A stretch of 64,000 nucleotides of DNA. Source: Vibrio algarum. Lineage in GTDB: Bacteria > Pseudomonadota > Gammaproteobacteria > Enterobacterales > Vibrionaceae. The stretch covers positions 248,001-312,000 of the forward strand of contig NZ_JAQLOI010000001.1 in NCBI RefSeq assembly GCF_028204155.1. The letters are read 5' to 3'. The notes below the pieces were generated by a model that was not told the DNA's origin, ran no database searches, and saw only the letters and a program-made list of their open reading frames with translations. A program made the translations under genes and the position numbers. Within the stretch, counting starts at the first letter, position 1, and each line of letters begins with the position of its first letter. This document shows, in pieces, positions 33,029-42,009 of the stretch.

Positions 33029-34914
33029 TACTGTTTTATATCTTTTTCTGCCCCACCAAGTAGGAACTTATTGTCACTGCTAACCACGACACCATGGCGT
33101 AAGAAGTTTTCGCCAAGAATCATGCTGTAACCAAAACGGGAGCGGTCTTGAAGATTAACCTTTACCGTCTCGCGGATATCACCAATCTGAACATCCATTT
33201 TGACCACAGGTCTATGATTCGCTTTCTCTCCTGCTTTAGCTTTTATCGTCATCATTCTTACCACTTGTCGTGTGAATGACTTCTTATCACCTTGCTCATT
33301 TTCATAGACAAAATCGACCATGTCTTTGCCCTCTTTTTTGTATAACTTAATATTTTGAGCATGCATGGAGCTGACATCGGCACCAGTATCCAATTTCACA
33401 GGGAAATTTAAACCTTCTACTGTGGCATTTTCTATATAGCCCGCTTTTACTAAGGTATGAGATTCAAGTAGCAAATCGGTTCGGGTGTTAATGATTACCC
33501 CGCCTTTCTTAGATTCTTGCCCTATAATAAATATCTGTTGCTCATTGTTATCTACGGTTTCTAGGGCAACGTCGTATTCGCTATATTTTCCACTGGCTTC
33601 TAACCTGACTCTAATGACTGGCCTTACGGTATCACCTACTCTGATCTTCCTTAGAATAGGTTTCACAAATTTCTTTTGTTCACCAACATCATCTTGTAGG
33701 AAATAGGTTACCTGCTGTCCTTTATCCGCACTGGAAATTTCGAAGCTACTCACCTTCAGAACAGGCGTTTTCACCCTCAAATCAGGCTTGGCATTCAATT
33801 CGATGCCATCGACCAAAATTAACTCTTCAGGAGAGACCACAAGTGGATTTTTATCTTTGAGGCGTTGAGAGAATTCTTCCTTAGGTTTGTCCAAAAGATT
33901 TTTTTCACTGGCGCTAATAACAAAATTTTTGCTCAGAGCTTCTCTACCTAACCTTAATTGACTAGAACTCTTTGAACGATCTCGCAAGTACACGTGTAAT
34001 TTTGTTTCAAAGTGTTTTTCACCTTTCACGGGGATATAAACTTCCGGCCGTTCAATGTCGCCAAACTTAATCATTCCTATAAGTGGAAGCGTGAAGGACT
34101 TGCTGTTTCCTTCGTTATCATTGGTATCAAAACTGACTTGCTTGGCTTTTTTATCTACCTTGATATTAGTGGCGTGTAAAACAGAAGATTTGCTCTCCAT
34201 TGAAATACTGACATCCATAGCAAGACCATTAACCATCATCGTTTCTTGGCGACCAATCAGCGTAGCCTTCGGTTGTTCTTGTAAATAATCGTACCCTGCA
34301 AATACCCATGCATTCTGTTTTAGAAAAGTCTTACCAATTAAAATTGGAGTGCTAAAGTTGCCTCTGTCTGTCAGGCTCGCTTCCGTCTCGATTTCCACGT
34401 CACCAATTTTCATCGTAAGCCCAATAACAGGGCGATATAGAGGTTCTTCACTTGTTCGACTACGGACAACACTCACTCGCGCTAAACTTTTTTCAAACTC
34501 CAGTACATCCCCAGTATACGGGTTTGTTACATTAAATATTACGGTAAGCTTTAGGTCTCTTTCTGGCGTATCAAACTCATCGAGCCACCAATTACTTTGA
34601 GAACCTCCAAATTCGTCCACGATATACTTAAGTAATTCGCTATCTGATAATCCCTTGTACTTAGGGTTACTGCTCAAAATATGGATATTATCGGCGTGAA
34701 TAGATGTTGTATCAGCACCAGTATCTATTTTTCCGTCAAATGGAATGTGCTTGTATTTATCTGTGCCGGTCAGATAGACATTTTCTACACGACCAAATAC
34801 GGATAGCCCATCCAGTTCATAAGCGGGGTTTTGCGTTGTATAACTGTTTTCACTAGCACTAGCACAGAAGCTAAGTAACAAGGCTGTTAATAGCGAAAGG
34901 GTGATTTTTTTCAT
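33028..34914 (-). CDS. Secreted retropepsin-like protein with four tandem RimK-zinc-protease-type (PF05618) repeats
   Basis: A 628-residue protein starting at ATG 34914 (M-K-K-I-T-L-S-L-L) with a signal peptide cut after A-S-A, so it is exported. Four repeats of the PF05618 'ATP-dependent zinc protease' fold, actually retropepsin-like, are visible. Repeat 1 has K-I-D-T-G-A-D at about residue 64, and repeat 4 has K-L-D-T-G-A-D at about 509. Repeats 2 (about 230-330) and 3 (about 365-470) keep the flanking pattern but have lost the D-T-G-A motif. Usual members are single domains of about 150 residues. It is the first gene of a coupled pair with an ECF sigma factor. Substrate and function are unknown. 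Confidence 0.82.
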   Translation of the reverse strand: MKKITLSLLTALLLSFCASASENSYTTQNPAYELDGLSVFGRVENVYLTGTDKYKHIPFDGKIDTGADTTSIHADNIHILSSNPKYKGLSDSELLKYIVDEFGGSQSNWWLDEFDTPERDLKLTVIFNVTNPYTGDVLEFEKSLARVSVVRSRTSEEPLYRPVIGLTMKIGDVEIETEASLTDRGNFSTPILIGKTFLKQNAWVFAGYDYLQEQPKATLIGRQETMMVNGLAMDVSISMESKSSVLHATNIKVDKKAKQVSFDTNDNEGNSKSFTLPLIGMIKFGDIERPEVYIPVKGEKHFETKLHVYLRDRSKSSSQLRLGREALSKNFVISASEKNLLDKPKEEFSQRLKDKNPLVVSPEELILVDGIELNAKPDLRVKTPVLKVSSFEISSADKGQQVTYFLQDDVGEQKKFVKPILRKIRVGDTVRPVIRVRLEASGKYSEYDVALETVDNNEQQIFIIGQESKKGGVIINTRTDLLLESHTLVKAGYIENATVEGLNFPVKLDTGADVSSMHAQNIKLYKKEGKDMVDFVYENEQGDKKSFTRQVVRMMTIKAKAGEKANHRPVVKMDVQIGDIRETVKVNLQDRSRFGYSMILGENFLRHGVVVSSDNKFLLGGAEKDIKQ

Positions 34915-35125
34915 TCTAATAATCCGTAACATGCAGATATTTCATTAATTTATTCATTCTAGTCAATGTAGCCAAGAACAACAGTAATTCATGTCAAAGT
35001 TACGCAAAAGTAATTAATCTGATATCGAGCCAATTATAGGTTGAGATAAAACATACCAACCTAGTAATTCTCTGTTTTGCCCCCATTTATAAATCAATGC
35101 GAAAATTAATTAAAGAGATCCACGG

Positions 35126-37465
35126 ATGAGTCAAACTCTATCTCAGCAACAAAACACCGCTCAACACCTAAGCCAACTGATAGCAAAAGAGCTTAACGTT
35201 CGAGTAGAACAGGTTACTGCAACCATTAATCTTATTGACGAGGGAAGTACGATCCCGTTTATCGCAAGATATCGTAAGGAAGTAACCGGTGGTTTAGATG
35301 ACACTCAACTAAGGAACCTGGATGCTCGATTAAGTTATCTTCGAGAATTAAATGAACGCCGAAAAACGATTCTTAAGTCCATTAATGACCAAGGTAAACT
35401 CACTGCTAAATTAGAGAATGACATCAATCAAGCTGATAGCAAAACTCGACTAGAAGATCTCTACCTTCCCTATAAACCCAAAAGAAGAACAAAGGGACAG
35501 ATTGCGATAGAGGCGGGCTTAGAGCCATTAGCGACAACACTTTGGAAAGAAGCACAAAGCGACCCTGAGACAGAAGCAAAGCAGTACATTAATCCAGAGA
35601 AAGGGATAATTGATACTAAGTCTGCACTCGATGGTGCTCGCTCTATCATAATGGAACAGATAGCTGAAAATGCGGATTTAATTAGCAAGCTAAGACAATA
35701 CTTAAGCACTCAGGCCGAGATTGTTTCTCGAGTAATAGAAGGGAAAGAACAAGAAGGTCAAAAATTTAAAGATTACTTCGAACACAATGAGAAACTGAGT
35801 AAGACACCATCTCATAGAGCTTTAGCCATGCTTCGTGGCCGCAATGAAGGTTTTCTGCAGCTATCAATGAATGCTGATCCGAATCAAGATGAAAGTATTC
35901 GTAGCTCCTATTGTGAAGAGATCATTACGAACCACTATGGCATTAACCTAAGCGATACAGCTGCAAATAAATGGCGCAAACAGGTGATCAGTTGGGCGTG
36001 GAGAATAAAAATATCGACCCATATGGAAACCGAAATGATGGGGGCGATGAAAGAACGCAGCGAAATGGATGCTATTGAAGTATTCGCTTCCAATCTAAAA
36101 GACCTTTTAATGGCCGCTCCTGCTGGTCCAAAAGCAACGCTAGGTTTGGATCCGGGCCTTCGAACTGGTTCTAAAATCGCCGTTGTAGATGCGACGGGTA
36201 AAGTACTAGCAACCGATACTATATACCCACATCAGCCTCACAATCAGATCGACAAATCGGCTCATGTAATTGAAAAACTGATCAAACAGCACGGAGTTGA
36301 CCTCATTGCTATTGGCAATGGCACAGCCTCTCGCGAAACCGATGATTTTGTCGCGAATACATTAAAAAAAGCCAATTTAAGCACACAAAAAATTATCGTC
36401 AGCGAAGCTGGAGCGTCTGTATATTCCGCATCTGAGCTTGCCGCTAATGAGTTTCCTAATATGGATGTGTCCTTACGTGGAGCGGTTTCTATTGCGAGGC
36501 GATTGCAAGATCCACTCGCTGAACTGGTGAAGATAGACCCTAAATCTATAGGTGTGGGCCAATATCAACATGATGTTAGCCAAGCCGCATTAGCCAAGCG
36601 ATTAAATGCCGTGGTAGAAGATTGTGTGAATGCGGTTGGGGTAGATGTGAATACGGCCTCTTCAGCGCTTCTCAATCGTGTAGCAGGGCTTTCTAATACT
36701 ATTGCAGAAAATATTGTTAAATATAGAGATGAGAATGGTCGTTTCGAAACCAGAACCACACTTAAAAAGGTGGCACGTTTAGGCCCTAAAGCCTTTGAGC
36801 AGTGTGCGGGTTTCTTACGTATTATGGATGGGAAAAACCCATTAGATGCATCCTCTGTTCACCCTGAAGCCTATCCTGTGGTTAAGTTGGTTGCAGAAAA
36901 GAACAATAAACCGATAAAAGCCCTGATTGGTGATACCCCGTTCTTGCGCTCTCTTAATGCCATAGACTATACCGACAACACCTTTGGGGTTCCGACCGTT
37001 ACCGATATTATCAAAGAGTTGGATAAACCAGGGCGAGATCCTAGACCTGAATTCAAAACCGCGACCTTTGCTGATGGCATTAACGCTATTTCTGATCTAG
37101 AACCTGGGATGATTCTTGAAGGCGTTGTTTCAAACGTAGCTAATTTTGGTGCATTCGTAGACATCGGTGTCCACCAAGACGGTTTAGTACATATATCTGC
37201 TTTAACGGACCGTTATGTGGCCGATCCTCGTGAGATAGTAAAAGCCGGTGATATTGTGAAGGTAAAAGTGCTTGAAGTGGAAGTCCAGCGTAAGCGTATT
37301 GCGCTTTCAATGCGGCTAACCGACGAGCCAGGGCAAGCCAACAAAGCTCAGGTAAAACGCAATACAAACACGGAGCGCAACAATAAACCTAAAAACTCAG
37401 GCTCTCAAAATCAATCGTTTGGAAATAGTGCCTTTGCGGATGCGTTTAAAAAAGCAAAAAGGTAA
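35126..37465 (+). CDS. tex: RNA-binding transcription accessory protein Tex
   Basis: A 779-residue Tex (YhgF) protein with the family's domain order: N-terminal helical part, YqgF-like RNase H fold (G-L-D-P-G-L-R-T-G around residue 345), helix-hairpin-helix repeats (V-N-T-A-S-S-A-L-L-N-R-V-A around 510) and a C-terminal S1 RNA-binding domain (about 650-725 with G-A-F-V-D-I-G-V-H-Q-D-G-L-V-H-I-S). Tex is a conserved nucleic-acid-binding factor affecting transcription and stress tolerance. The tail is basic and asparagine-rich. It is divergent from the retropepsin-like gene. The greB and ompR-envZ genes often found beside it are not here. Confidence 0.96.
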   Translation: MSQTLSQQQNTAQHLSQLIAKELNVRVEQVTATINLIDEGSTIPFIARYRKEVTGGLDDTQLRNLDARLSYLRELNERRKTILKSINDQGKLTAKLENDINQADSKTRLEDLYLPYKPKRRTKGQIAIEAGLEPLATTLWKEAQSDPETEAKQYINPEKGIIDTKSALDGARSIIMEQIAENADLISKLRQYLSTQAEIVSRVIEGKEQEGQKFKDYFEHNEKLSKTPSHRALAMLRGRNEGFLQLSMNADPNQDESIRSSYCEEIITNHYGINLSDTAANKWRKQVISWAWRIKISTHMETEMMGAMKERSEMDAIEVFASNLKDLLMAAPAGPKATLGLDPGLRTGSKIAVVDATGKVLATDTIYPHQPHNQIDKSAHVIEKLIKQHGVDLIAIGNGTASRETDDFVANTLKKANLSTQKIIVSEAGASVYSASELAANEFPNMDVSLRGAVSIARRLQDPLAELVKIDPKSIGVGQYQHDVSQAALAKRLNAVVEDCVNAVGVDVNTASSALLNRVAGLSNTIAENIVKYRDENGRFETRTTLKKVARLGPKAFEQCAGFLRIMDGKNPLDASSVHPEAYPVVKLVAEKNNKPIKALIGDTPFLRSLNAIDYTDNTFGVPTVTDIIKELDKPGRDPRPEFKTATFADGINAISDLEPGMILEGVVSNVANFGAFVDIGVHQDGLVHISALTDRYVADPREIVKAGDIVKVKVLEVEVQRKRIALSMRLTDEPGQANKAQVKRNTNTERNNKPKNSGSQNQSFGNSAFADAFKKAKR

Positions 37466-37488
37466 GGCGAGGGGGTTTGTAAAAAATA

Positions 37489-37524
37489 AGTTATAGGTTC
37501 TTATTTACCCAAGAACCTATAACT
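37489..37524 (-). terminator. Terminator between tex and the convergent small gene
   Basis: AGTTATAGGTTCTT (37489-37502) and AAGAACCTATAACT (37511-37524) form a perfect 14-bp stem with an 8-base loop. On the minus strand it is followed by TTATTTTTTAC, so it best serves the small gene at 37538; on the plus strand it may also end tex. Confidence 0.85.
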
Positions 37525-37537
37525 CTATTCAGAGTTT

Positions 37538-38008
37538 TCATAGCACCGCAATCACCTCGGAAGGGCAGTTTGGCGCTACAGCATGACCGTAGTGATACTT
37601 TATCACTGTACGTCTACGCTCCATTTTTCCTAACGTAATCGCTGCATCAATTAGCTTTTTAGGCAACCGAAAGCGAATCGTGTAGCCTAAACCCTGTTTC
37701 TCCGAGTACGTTTGAAGTGCAAGCAATTCAAACAATCGACTCAACGTGTCTTTAGGTTCTTCACTTTGCGCTGACTTAGCGTTTGTCTCATTGTCCAGTC
37801 CATAGTCAGGATGGTCCGACGCTTCCCAAGCAGGTCGTTTCCGGCGCTTATCATCTGCTTTAATACGCCTTTCTGCATTGGATTTTGCCAGTTCTACTGG
37901 CGGCGTAACAGGTTCACGAACCTTATTATCTCTCGCCGCTTGTTCAGTTTGAACATTGACCGAAGGAGCTATCAGTGGCACGTTCACATTGGTCGGTGAC
38001 ACAATCAT
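37538..38008 (-). CDS. Uncharacterised protein, 156 residues
   Basis: I do not recognise a domain. The N-terminal 60 residues look disordered, rich in V, P, N and charged residues. A basic patch R-R-I-K-A-D-D-K-R-R-K-R-P follows. The C-terminal 70 residues look folded (L-S-R-L-F-E-L-L-A-L-Q and R-F-R-L-P-K-K-L-I-D-A-A). There is no signal peptide. An upstream AAGGAGG-like stretch (AGGAGG near 38015-38020 on the minus strand) supports the ATG at 38008, and a strong terminator follows the stop. As I recall, a similar gene occupies this place between tex and bioH in V. cholerae. Confidence 0.7.
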   Translation of the reverse strand: MIVSPTNVNVPLIAPSVNVQTEQAARDNKVREPVTPPVELAKSNAERRIKADDKRRKRPAWEASDHPDYGLDNETNAKSAQSEEPKDTLSRLFELLALQTYSEKQGLGYTIRFRLPKKLIDAAITLGKMERRRTVIKYHYGHAVAPNCPSEVIAVL

Positions 38009-38114
38009 AACAAACCTCCTTCTACTACAACCTTTTACTTAGTAGTGGCTATACCTAAGTATAAATTCCTCTATTTGGTAACTGGTTAGATACCTTATCG
38101 GCCAAACTGTTCAA

Positions 38115-38909
38115 TTATTTACCACTAAATCGTATTAATTGTGAACAAAACTCATCTAACTCCGTCATAAATGGAGCGTGAGAAGATTGACTAAATACAT
38201 AATACTCTGAATTTGATAACAATTCTTGCAAGTCATTCGCGACTTTTATCGGCACTAAACCATCAAGTCGACCGTAGATTCGTAAAAATGGCATACTGAT
38301 TTGATTTAACTCACCCCGTAAATCTACATTCCCCAGCATATTTAAACCGACAAGTAACGATTCGGGGTTTGGGAGAGGACGTGATAAAACCGCCTTTTTT
38401 AATGCTTTTACATCTTGTCTTGCTGTTGGGCTTCCCATCGCTTGCAATGCCATAAAACGCTCTATCGTTGGGTGAAAATCTTCGACAAGTTGCTCTGTGA
38501 AAGCGGACAGTACCGCTGGTTTTATCCCTCTCCAGCGTTTTTCAGCTGCAAATTTAGGTGAACTCGCTACAGTCACTAACTTCGAAACTCGATCTGGAAA
38601 ATTCAACGCGATATGGGTAGCAATTAATCCGCCAAGTGACCAACCAACCCAAATAGCTTGCTCTGGCGCATGTTCCAATACCATTTCCGCTGCGCTATTA
38701 ATATTGTCTGCATGTAATTCAGAGCTGTGACCATAACCTGGTAAATCGACAACATGAACAGTAAAGTGTGCTGATAATTTTTCGACCGTCTGCTGCCAAA
38801 CTGCCCCATTCATCCCCCACCCGTGAATCAAAACTAGGTTTTCACCCTGCCCTTCTCGATGCCAGAATAAAGCTGGGGAGGCTATCATCTTATCTGCTAC
38901 TTCATTCAT
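38115..38909 (-). CDS. bioH: Pimeloyl-ACP methyl ester carboxylesterase BioH
   Basis: BioH cleaves the methyl ester of pimeloyl-ACP methyl ester, ending the fatty-acid-like phase of biotin synthesis. The 264-residue alpha/beta hydrolase has the oxyanion region L-I-H-G-W-G-M-N-G-A, the nucleophile elbow G-W-S-L-G-G (serine near residue 92), the acid in Y-G-R-L-D-G-L-V-P, and the catalytic histidine in S-S-H-A-P-F. It is divergent from comF, the bioH-comF-nfuA order common in Gammaproteobacteria. Confidence 0.94.
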   Translation of the reverse strand: MNEVADKMIASPALFWHREGQGENLVLIHGWGMNGAVWQQTVEKLSAHFTVHVVDLPGYGHSSELHADNINSAAEMVLEHAPEQAIWVGWSLGGLIATHIALNFPDRVSKLVTVASSPKFAAEKRWRGIKPAVLSAFTEQLVEDFHPTIERFMALQAMGSPTARQDVKALKKAVLSRPLPNPESLLVGLNMLGNVDLRGELNQISMPFLRIYGRLDGLVPIKVANDLQELLSNSEYYVFSQSSHAPFMTELDEFCSQLIRFSGK

Positions 38910-38988
38910 GAATTATCCCTTAAATCCTTTTTTATTATTTAACCTGTACTCAAGTTATTTATATCAACAGTGACTATTGGAGCTTCTA

Positions 38989-39696
38989 ATGTGGGGAACA
39001 AAACTACGTCGCTATATTACTCGCCATTCTAACCCAGTTTGCCATTTATGTGGTCTCACCAAAGGCGTAGAGACAAAAGATATCATTTGGTGTCACAACT
39101 GTTTATCCCTTTTTTCTGCCAAGCCACGATGCTATCAATGTGGTTTAGAAACCTTAGCACCCGTTGCTAAATGCGGCTCTTGCTTAACCGAGCCTCCTCT
39201 TTGGGACAGGCTTTTTTGTGTTGGTGATTATAGGCCCCCACTTTCTAACTATATCTACAACTTAAAATATTCTGGAGGATTGAAATACGGTTATGATTTA
39301 AGTTACTTACTGTCTAAAAGAATAGATAATCCCGCTCCACTCATTGCTAGTATGCCCCTTCATTGGCAACGCTTTTTTCATCGCGGTTACAACCAGAGCG
39401 ATGTTCTTGGGAACTACTTAGCAACCCATCTACAAAGTCAGCCTGTTTTCACTTCTCAGCTATTTAAACGAATTAAATCTACGCCTAGCCAACAAGGTCT
39501 CAACAAGGAACAAAGGATGAAAAACTTGAAGCACGCATTTACCCTCAATTGGGTACCAAATCAAACACATATCGCAATTATCGATGACGTGGTGACAACA
39601 GGTAGCTCGGTCCGACAGTTATGTGCATTACTACTTGATGTTGGGGTAAAAAAATTGATATTTATTGTATCTGCAGAACAGGAATATAATGCCTAA
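38989..39696 (+). CDS. ComF family protein (phosphoribosyltransferase-like)
   Basis: The protein has an N-terminal zinc-binding region with paired cysteines (C-H-L-C, C-H-N-C, C-Y-Q-C and C-G-S-C within about the first 70 residues) and a C-terminal type I phosphoribosyltransferase fold with I-I-D-D-V-V-T-T-G-S-S. ComF (GntX/YhgH) helps take up single-stranded DNA during natural transformation, a trait of Vibrio. The ATG at 38989 is preferred to a TTG 12 bases earlier because TTGGAG sits 6 bases before it; this gives 235 residues. Divergent from bioH and upstream of nfuA. Confidence 0.92.
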   Translation: MWGTKLRRYITRHSNPVCHLCGLTKGVETKDIIWCHNCLSLFSAKPRCYQCGLETLAPVAKCGSCLTEPPLWDRLFCVGDYRPPLSNYIYNLKYSGGLKYGYDLSYLLSKRIDNPAPLIASMPLHWQRFFHRGYNQSDVLGNYLATHLQSQPVFTSQLFKRIKSTPSQQGLNKEQRMKNLKHAFTLNWVPNQTHIAIIDDVVTTGSSVRQLCALLLDVGVKKLIFIVSAEQEYNA

Positions 39697-39807
39697 TAAC
39701 TCGACGTTATTGAATCAAACGACAAAGTATCAATTTTCGTTTGGCATCCTGTAATCGCGAGAGTAGAATAGAATCAAATAACCTACAAAAATAGTCAGGT
39801 ATTAATT

Positions 39808-40395
39808 GTGTCAATTATTATTACTATCACTGAGAGTGCTCAAGCACATTTTGCCAAGTTGCTAGAACAGCAACCAGAAAATACTAATATACGTGTTTTT
39901 GTCGTAAACCCAGGAACACCAAACGCTGAATGTGGTGTCTCTTACTGTCCGCCTGAAGCGGTAGAAGCAAGCGATACCAAAATTGAGTTTCAACCATTTT
40001 CGGCTTTTGTTGATGAGTTGAGTCTGCCGTTTCTCGAAGACGCAGAAATTGATTATGTCACAGATAAAATGGGTTCACAGCTTACGTTAAAAGCACCAAA
40101 TGCTAAAATGCGTAAAGTCTCTGACGATGCTTCTTTGATGGAGCGACTAGAGTATGCGATTCAAACTCAAGTTAATCCACAGTTAGCCGGCCATGGTGGC
40201 CATGTAAGCCTAGTGGAAATTACAGAAGATGGCATTGCTCTAGTTCAATTTGGTGGCGGCTGTAATGGTTGTTCGATGGTTGATGTCACGCTTAAAGAAG
40301 GCATAGAGAAAGAACTCGTTCAGCAATTCGAAGGCGAATTGACAGCCGTTCGTGATGCAACTGAACACGACCGTGGTGAACACTCATATTACTAG
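39808..40395 (+). CDS. nfuA: Fe/S biogenesis protein NfuA
   Basis: NfuA binds a [4Fe-4S] cluster and passes it to target enzymes, especially under oxidative stress or iron limitation. The 195-residue product combines a degenerate A-type (IscA-like) N-terminal domain with a C-terminal Nfu domain holding the cluster-binding G-G-G-C-N-G-C-S-M-V-D. The frame opens at GTG, reading M-S-I-I-I-T-I-T-E-S. It is followed by a terminator shared with the convergent cysQ. Confidence 0.96.
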   Translation: MSIIITITESAQAHFAKLLEQQPENTNIRVFVVNPGTPNAECGVSYCPPEAVEASDTKIEFQPFSAFVDELSLPFLEDAEIDYVTDKMGSQLTLKAPNAKMRKVSDDASLMERLEYAIQTQVNPQLAGHGGHVSLVEITEDGIALVQFGGGCNGCSMVDVTLKEGIEKELVQQFEGELTAVRDATEHDRGEHSYY

Positions 40396-40448
40396 TTCAC
40401 TACATCGAATACGTTTTTCCTAAACCGTTAAACAAGTCGAATTGATAT

Positions 40449-40476
40449 AAAAAGACAGCTACTGCGCTGTCTTTTT
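40449..40476. terminator. Bidirectional terminator between nfuA and cysQ
   Basis: AAAAAGACAGC (40449-40459) and GCTGTCTTTTT (40466-40476) form an 11-bp stem with a 6-base loop. T runs are present on both strands, so it can end nfuA and cysQ transcripts from either side. Confidence 0.9.
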
Positions 40477-40492
40477 TATTAATAACTTCTTC

Positions 40493-41323
40493 TTAATCTT
40501 TAATTTTTAAAATTTCATCCCAAGGCAACGCTTCGTCACCTAGCACAATGAAATTGGGGTTCTCTAAGGTTTCTCTCTCATTGTAAGAAAGCGGCTCAAG
40601 CTGAGTGCTTAAAATTCGACCACCAGCTTCTTGAACAATGCACTGCGTTGCTGCTGTATCCCATTCTCCGGTTGGTCCAAGTCTTAGATAACAATCAACA
40701 GCACCTTCTGCGACTAAGCATGCTTTTAATGCTGCTGACCCTAACGGAACCAGATCATAGTTCCAAGCTGGCGACATTCTATCGGTTATTTTATTGATAT
40801 TCTGACGACGACTGATAGCAATGGCTATCGCTTGATGAGCAGCTTCATGGGTAAGCGTATTTATGCTAACACTTTCACCTACTTCTGGAATCTTCCAGGC
40901 ACCGTGGCCTTCATAGGCGTAATAGGTCACACCAGAAACGGGAGCATAAACAACCCCCATCACAGGCCTATTGTTTTCTATTAGTGCAATGATCGTTGCA
41001 AAGTCGCCACTTCGAGCGATGAACTCTTGTGTTCCATCAAGAGGGTCGACAAGCCAGTATCGGTTCCATTGAGAACGTTGTTCTAGCGATATGTCTGCAT
41101 CCTCTTCCGATAATACTGGGATATCAGACGTAAGCTCAGATAGCTTCTCACCAATAAATTTATGTGCGGCCAAGTCTGCACTCGTAACCGGCGTTGAATC
41201 GGATTTAGTGAATTCTTCGTATTCTCTATTCTCATAAATATCGAGTATAAGTTGCCCGGCCGCTCTAGCAACGTCAATAACGGATGGGATGAGATGAGAT
41301 AAGTCTTTGCTCAAAGTTGCCAT
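40493..41323 (-). CDS. cysQ: 3'(2'),5'-bisphosphate nucleotidase CysQ
   Basis: CysQ removes the 3'-phosphate from PAP, a by-product of sulfate assimilation. The 276-residue protein shows the inositol-monophosphatase superfamily metal sites: V-L-S-E-E-D and V-D-P-L-D-G-T-Q-E-F, plus G-E-W-D-T-A-A-T near residue 220. The ATG at 41323 is chosen because AGGA lies 6 bases before it; the ATG two codons earlier is too close to that sequence. It starts 8 bases after the nudE stop, in one operon with it. Confidence 0.94.
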   Translation of the reverse strand: MATLSKDLSHLIPSVIDVARAAGQLILDIYENREYEEFTKSDSTPVTSADLAAHKFIGEKLSELTSDIPVLSEEDADISLEQRSQWNRYWLVDPLDGTQEFIARSGDFATIIALIENNRPVMGVVYAPVSGVTYYAYEGHGAWKIPEVGESVSINTLTHEAAHQAIAIAISRRQNINKITDRMSPAWNYDLVPLGSAALKACLVAEGAVDCYLRLGPTGEWDTAATQCIVQEAGGRILSTQLEPLSYNERETLENPNFIVLGDEALPWDEILKIKD

Positions 41324-41331
41324 ATGCATTC

Positions 41332-41904
41332 CTAGTCCGTTTTATTCGATAACGTATTTTTTGCCAAGTAACGTTGAGCTAACATTAAGGCGGCGATGCT
41401 TCTTGCTTCACTGAAATCCATATGAGATAGCAGTTCATCTGATTGATTAAATGGCCAACGAATCACTTCTAACGGCTCTGGTTCATCCCCTTCTAATGTC
41501 TCTGGATACAAACCTTCCACTAAAAATAGCGTCATTTCGCTAGAAAAATAAGAAGGCGCTAGCACCACTTTTTTCAGTGGTATAAACGTGGTTCCACCTA
41601 AGCCTATCTCTTCTTTTAACTCTCGATTGGCGGCGTCTTCTGGTGTTTCGCCTAAATCGACTAACCCTTTAGGGAAGCCAAGTTCATATTCTTCAGTGCC
41701 CGCTGCGTACTCTCTGACCAGCAACAGATCACCGTTTTCAGTGATAGGTACCATCATTACAGCTTCACGGCCACTACGACGCATTCGTTCGTATGTACGC
41801 TTTACACCATTAGAAAACTCAAGATCAAGAGACTCAATAGTAAACAACTTAGATTTAGCTGCTGTTTCTACTGTTAATATTTTCGGCTTCTTATTTTTTG
41901 CCAT
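41332..41904 (-). CDS. nudE: ADP compounds hydrolase NudE
   Basis: NudE is a Nudix hydrolase that cleaves ADP-ribose, NADH and diadenosine polyphosphates. The 190-residue protein has a complete Nudix box, G-L-V-D-L-G-E-T-P-E-D then R-E-L-K-E-E-I-G-L (about residues 85-110). It lies immediately upstream of cysQ on the same strand, as in other Vibrio and many Gammaproteobacteria, and downstream of the type II secretion operon with about 100 bp between. Confidence 0.94.
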   Translation of the reverse strand: MAKNKKPKILTVETAAKSKLFTIESLDLEFSNGVKRTYERMRRSGREAVMMVPITENGDLLLVREYAAGTEEYELGFPKGLVDLGETPEDAANRELKEEIGLGGTTFIPLKKVVLAPSYFSSEMTLFLVEGLYPETLEGDEPEPLEVIRWPFNQSDELLSHMDFSEARSIAALMLAQRYLAKNTLSNKTD

Positions 41905-42009
41905 CCCTTGCTCCTAATCCAGTTCAGTTCAGTTCAGTAACTTAGTCTTATCGCTCATATTTATTCTAATAATAGCAATGCACATCAAACATTTCTGCTA
42001 CAAGGTAGA

